From Nemertoderma westbladi (Eukaryota; Xenacoelomorpha; Nemertodermatida; Nemertodermatidae), in NCBI GenBank assembly GCA_032718475.1, contig JAUCBJ010002459.1:1-31108 (forward strand): a stretch of 31,108 nt of DNA. The letters run 5' to 3'. Position numbers and translations under genes: made by a program. Below, one piece after another: positions 28,446 through 31,108 of the stretch; the stretch's first letter is position 1, and every line of letters starts with the position of its first letter. The notes below the pieces were generated by a model. That model made no database searches. It saw nothing but the letters and a program-made list of their open reading frames with translations, and was not told the DNA's origin.

Positions 28446-30052
28446 CTCCAGGATTTCGTCTTGCTGGAGATGGTTGTTACTGCCATTCTACTTGGCCTCG
28501 TTCTCAATCCTATCTCTTCGGCCACCCAATTCTCAACTAAGGTGAAGGCTGCTCCACTGTCGACCAGCATCAGTGTGGTCACTGATCGATTGCCTTCCCC
28601 AATCACTCGCACTGGTACTACCCCGAGTAGTACCATTCCTCTTTTCTTTGCCCCTACGGTGCTCGTTGCCATCGTCTGCCCTTTGCCCTGACCGAACTTA
28701 ATTGGCATTTCTTCGCATTGGTCGGCTCTGTGTCCACCCATCACACATCGAGAACAAATTTCATATCTCCTCGCGTATTCTACCTGATCTTCCCTGGGTA
28801 GCGCTTGCCAATACCTGCAGTTCATGGTGTGATGAAGTGCATTTGTATGTAATTGGCATTTGTTCTTTGGGTTATAGCCATCCTTATACAGTGCGCTGCA
28901 TATCGCACTTGCATTCGTACCTAAGTCCCTACTGTTCTTATTACTTGGGTTCGGCCTACTGGGCATGTTAGGGTTGTGTTTATTGGTGTTGTTATTTTTC
29001 CCCTGTCCGCTCCATGATGTGGTCTTACCCCTGGCTACTTGTGGACTAGCAGTCCCCTGCGTCAGCACGTATGGCAGTGACTGTCTGAGCTTTGGCAATG
29101 CGTTCGATGCGTTGTTGTGTTCTGGTTTCGGCCTGTGGTAATCAGTCTTTGGTCCCTTTCCCAGGCTATCCTCGCTATAGACTGGGTCCGTTATTATTTC
29201 AGCTTCATAGTTTAAGAAGCTCGACATTTCTTCTAAAGCCGGTTCCGCACCCTTCCTCTCTTGAGTGGAGAAGGCGATTTTCCTCCACTTATTGCGCAGC
29301 CAGATCGGTAGTGCCTGTGCTATCGTGGTGATGTTATTGGATGCGTTAAGTTCGTATGGCGCGTCCAGCATTTTTAACACGATAAGCGCTTTCTGAACTT
29401 TGTTCGCAAATGTCTGTATGCTAATGGGGTTATCCTGTAGGCCACCCGATGTTATGCCTCTCAGGGTTTGCCGGATGATCTTGGCCGGGTGCCCGTATTC
29501 CCTGTCTAGCGCCCGCCATGCCATCATGAAGCCGCCCTCGATGCCCTGATACTGCCTCACGATGTTGTATGCTGGGCCTCCTGTATACACTTGCAGATAC
29601 TTTAGGCACTCCGCCTGCGTCAGGTTCTTCATCAATATTTCATTGCTGTACATGCGCCGAAACTGCAGGTATTCTTCCAGCCTACTTCCATCGAATTGAA
29701 ATGGCTCTACAGTTGGCAGTTCGATCCTGGTCTTTAAGGCATCGATTAATGTAGCCATTCCCATTGCCTGTGCCTCCAATGGGTTCGATGGATGCTGTAC
29801 AGATTCTGCCGTTGGGTGCGGTCCGTTCGTCCTATTTGCTGCCCCTCTCTGTGTTGGGTATGTCATAGGGGGTAGCGGCCCCCTCCATATCTCGGTGTCG
29901 CATGACCTGTTCTCGTCCAAGGGGTTCGATGTTCTTGTTGCTATTGGAGTATATTGTTGATATTGTGATGGGGGAATGTCACCCTGCCCCCCCCCCCCCC
30001 CACCGGTATGTTTGATACTGGGGTTGATGTTAATATATTGGGGCCCATGCAC
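28442..30052 (-). pseudogene. BEL copy 2, gag and protease N-terminus
   Basis: The 536 codons contain, in order: a Pro/Thr-rich start; a capsid-like DUF1759 region near residues 115-200 (LPTVEPFQFDGSRLEEYLQF, then LKYLQVYTGGPAYNIV); a basic Asn-rich linker; a zinc knuckle at about residues 433-446 with C-x2-C-x4-H-x4-C spacing (CSRCVMGGHRADQC); and the aspartic protease active site DSGA near residue 498. The knuckle-protease order is typical of BEL. The upstream end joins another frame at a 15-base C run (29987-30001). Confidence 0.85.
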
Positions 30053-30909
30053 CTATCCGCAATAATTCTCCCCTCCCCTGGATATATGTTATGTCCTTGC
30101 ATGCTGTAGTCATACTGCTGTGCTGGTACCGGTATAGGCCTATCCACTTCTGGCCTACCTACCGGTATGTACTCCGCGACTTCCGGGTTTAATCCCGTCG
30201 TCCGCGCTATCCTATCGCCTACATTATCTCTCCCAGCATGGCCTATGGTATGTGCAGTAAGGCCTACAGTATGTCCTGCAGTCTGTATGTGTCGCTCGGG
30301 ATCGAAGTTTAATCTTCTCGAATAATCCTCCCCGCGGCTACCATATTCTCGATCGGTAGGTAGATCCCGTCGGGAAGTTTCTCTTCGACCCCCTCCACCG
30401 TTCTCATCCTCGTACCAGTACATCGCGTACGCCTCGTCAGGTCGCGTTTCTCCGGGGCGACGGCAATCTCCCAAAGTTCGACCCCACTGACTCTCCGTTC
30501 CCATCTCTACTACCGACGGCTCGCTATCCGTCCTCGCTCTCCTGTCGTTCGCAACGACACTTCTTCTACTCTCTTCTCTTCTTCTCCTCTCTGCAGTGCA
30601 GTATTCCCGCTCGTGAGATCTCTCGTCGACCTCCCGGTTAAACTCCACTGTTCTTCTTCCCTCTTCTGATTGGGCCCGATGTCTCGTCACTCGCCCTCTC
30701 GCGACGTCAACCTGTCTCTCTCTGCTCGATCGCACGCTGCTGGGGATACTCGCAATCCCCCTACTATTCTCCATCGCCGGGTGCTGCGGTTCACCTAATT
30801 CGCCCCGCGCATTATCTGCCGACGCCTGTGGGACACTCTTTGCCCCCCCCCCCCTCCCCCTGCTCGCCGCTAATCTCTCGTTTTGGGACTCCTGTAGCCC
30901 CCCCCCCAC
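29941..30909 (-). pseudogene. BEL copy 2, Arg-rich N-terminal gag region
   Basis: The 322 codons are extremely rich in Arg, Glu, Ser and Gly (for example SRSSRERQ-like and RRREESRRSVV stretches) and look disordered. They precede the DUF1759 region and could bind RNA. The region is unusually long for the N-terminus of a BEL gag and has no recognisable domain. The frame passes a C12 run (30843-30854) and ends just after the C15 run at 29987-30001, where the coding sense passes to the next frame. Confidence 0.6.
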
Positions 30910-31108
30910 TCGCCACCTATTGCTTCACTATCTCTCACTTCGTTTCTACACCCCTCTCTAGTCGACACACTAACCCTACTGCGGCTGGGTCTATTCACCC
31001 CCGCCTCTCCCTCTGCTACTGTGTGGAATACCAGGCCCTCCACTTCCTGCCTACTAACTACGTGGCCTACCAGGCCCTCACTGGGTTGACTCAACCCCGC
31101 CACCTCCT
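30870..31108 (-). pseudogene. BEL copy 2, start of visible gag (partial)
   Basis: The minus strand is open at the right edge (77 codons from the Met at 31103, and probably beyond the window). It is rich in Gly, Glu and Arg (EGLVGHVVSRQEVEGLVFHT). The coding sense passes to the next frame at the C10 run 30898-30907. There is no evidence that the Met at 31103 is the true start. Confidence 0.45.

Larger units (their letters stand above)
22430..31108 (-). mobile_element. BEL/Pao LTR retrotransposon, copy 2 (5' end outside)
   Basis: On the minus strand the order is gag (DUF1759-like, CCHC knuckle), aspartic protease, reverse transcriptase, RNase H, integrase, 3' UTR, polypurine tract, LTR. This order and the protein motifs identify BEL/Pao rather than Gypsy or Copia. 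The copy shows six one-base frame changes, one TAG (25635-25637) and a TGA-TGA pair (about 25068-25073), yet the visible catalytic residues are kept. It is therefore recently inactivated or contains sequencing errors. The 5' LTR and primer site lie beyond the right edge. Confidence 0.9.

Noticed and set aside
1-31108. tRNA or rRNA genes
   Set aside because: I saw no cloverleaf with the expected internal promoter boxes and no rRNA-like conserved core; a tRNAscan run would be decisive.

Overview
The window looks like intergenic DNA of an invertebrate animal, built almost entirely of transposable-element remains and simple repeats. The evidence is two copies of a BEL/Pao LTR retrotransposon (a class essentially confined to animals), a Penelope-like reverse transcriptase, tails of LINE-like elements, a MITE with terminal inverted repeats, a long inverted repeat, minisatellites and many G/C homopolymers. 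There is no bacterial operon layout, rRNA, tRNA or CRISPR array, and I found no host gene that I can name.

Layout. 1-2.7 kb: AT-rich, low-complexity DNA with poly-C and poly-G runs. 2.7-6.0 kb: a plus-strand, CpG-rich block of broken coding sequence that I cannot assign to any family. It holds two cysteine clusters, at least ten frame changes and few stop codons, and is the best candidate for something undescribed, perhaps an endogenous DNA virus or a large unclassified transposon. 6.0-7.36 kb: non-coding, with several hairpins. 7.36-10.82 kb: a long inverted repeat whose left arm was split by about 1.6 kb of later DNA and whose loop holds a LINE-like tail. 11-13.7 kb: tandem duplications, another LINE-like tail and low-confidence minus-strand ORFs. 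13.9-14.8 kb: a 10-bp minisatellite abutting a truncated Penelope-like reverse transcriptase (14.84-16.23 kb, minus strand). 16.9-17.76 kb: an AT-rich segment bounded by TTAA plus G/C homopolymers. 18.39-19.02 kb: an intact 210-codon ORF of unknown function.

19.3-31.1 kb is BEL/Pao territory, all on the minus strand. An LTR-like repeat (19.30-19.77 kb) lies next to a 1118-bp MITE (19,788-20,905) that carries an array of palindromes. Then comes an old BEL fragment reduced to its integrase end (21.33-22.42 kb). Just beyond it lie the 3' LTR (22.43-22.96 kb), a long repeat-rich 3' UTR, and the gag-protease-RT-RNase H-integrase region of a second, younger BEL copy that runs off the right edge. 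The second copy was probably inserted into the integrase of the first.

The younger BEL copy keeps its recognisable catalytic residues but is interrupted by six frameshifts, all in the same direction, and by in-frame stops. It is either a recently dead copy or one damaged by single-base deletion errors in the assembly. The two LTR-like repeats share a series of hairpins at matching positions whose stem sequences differ, which suggests conserved RNA or DNA structure.
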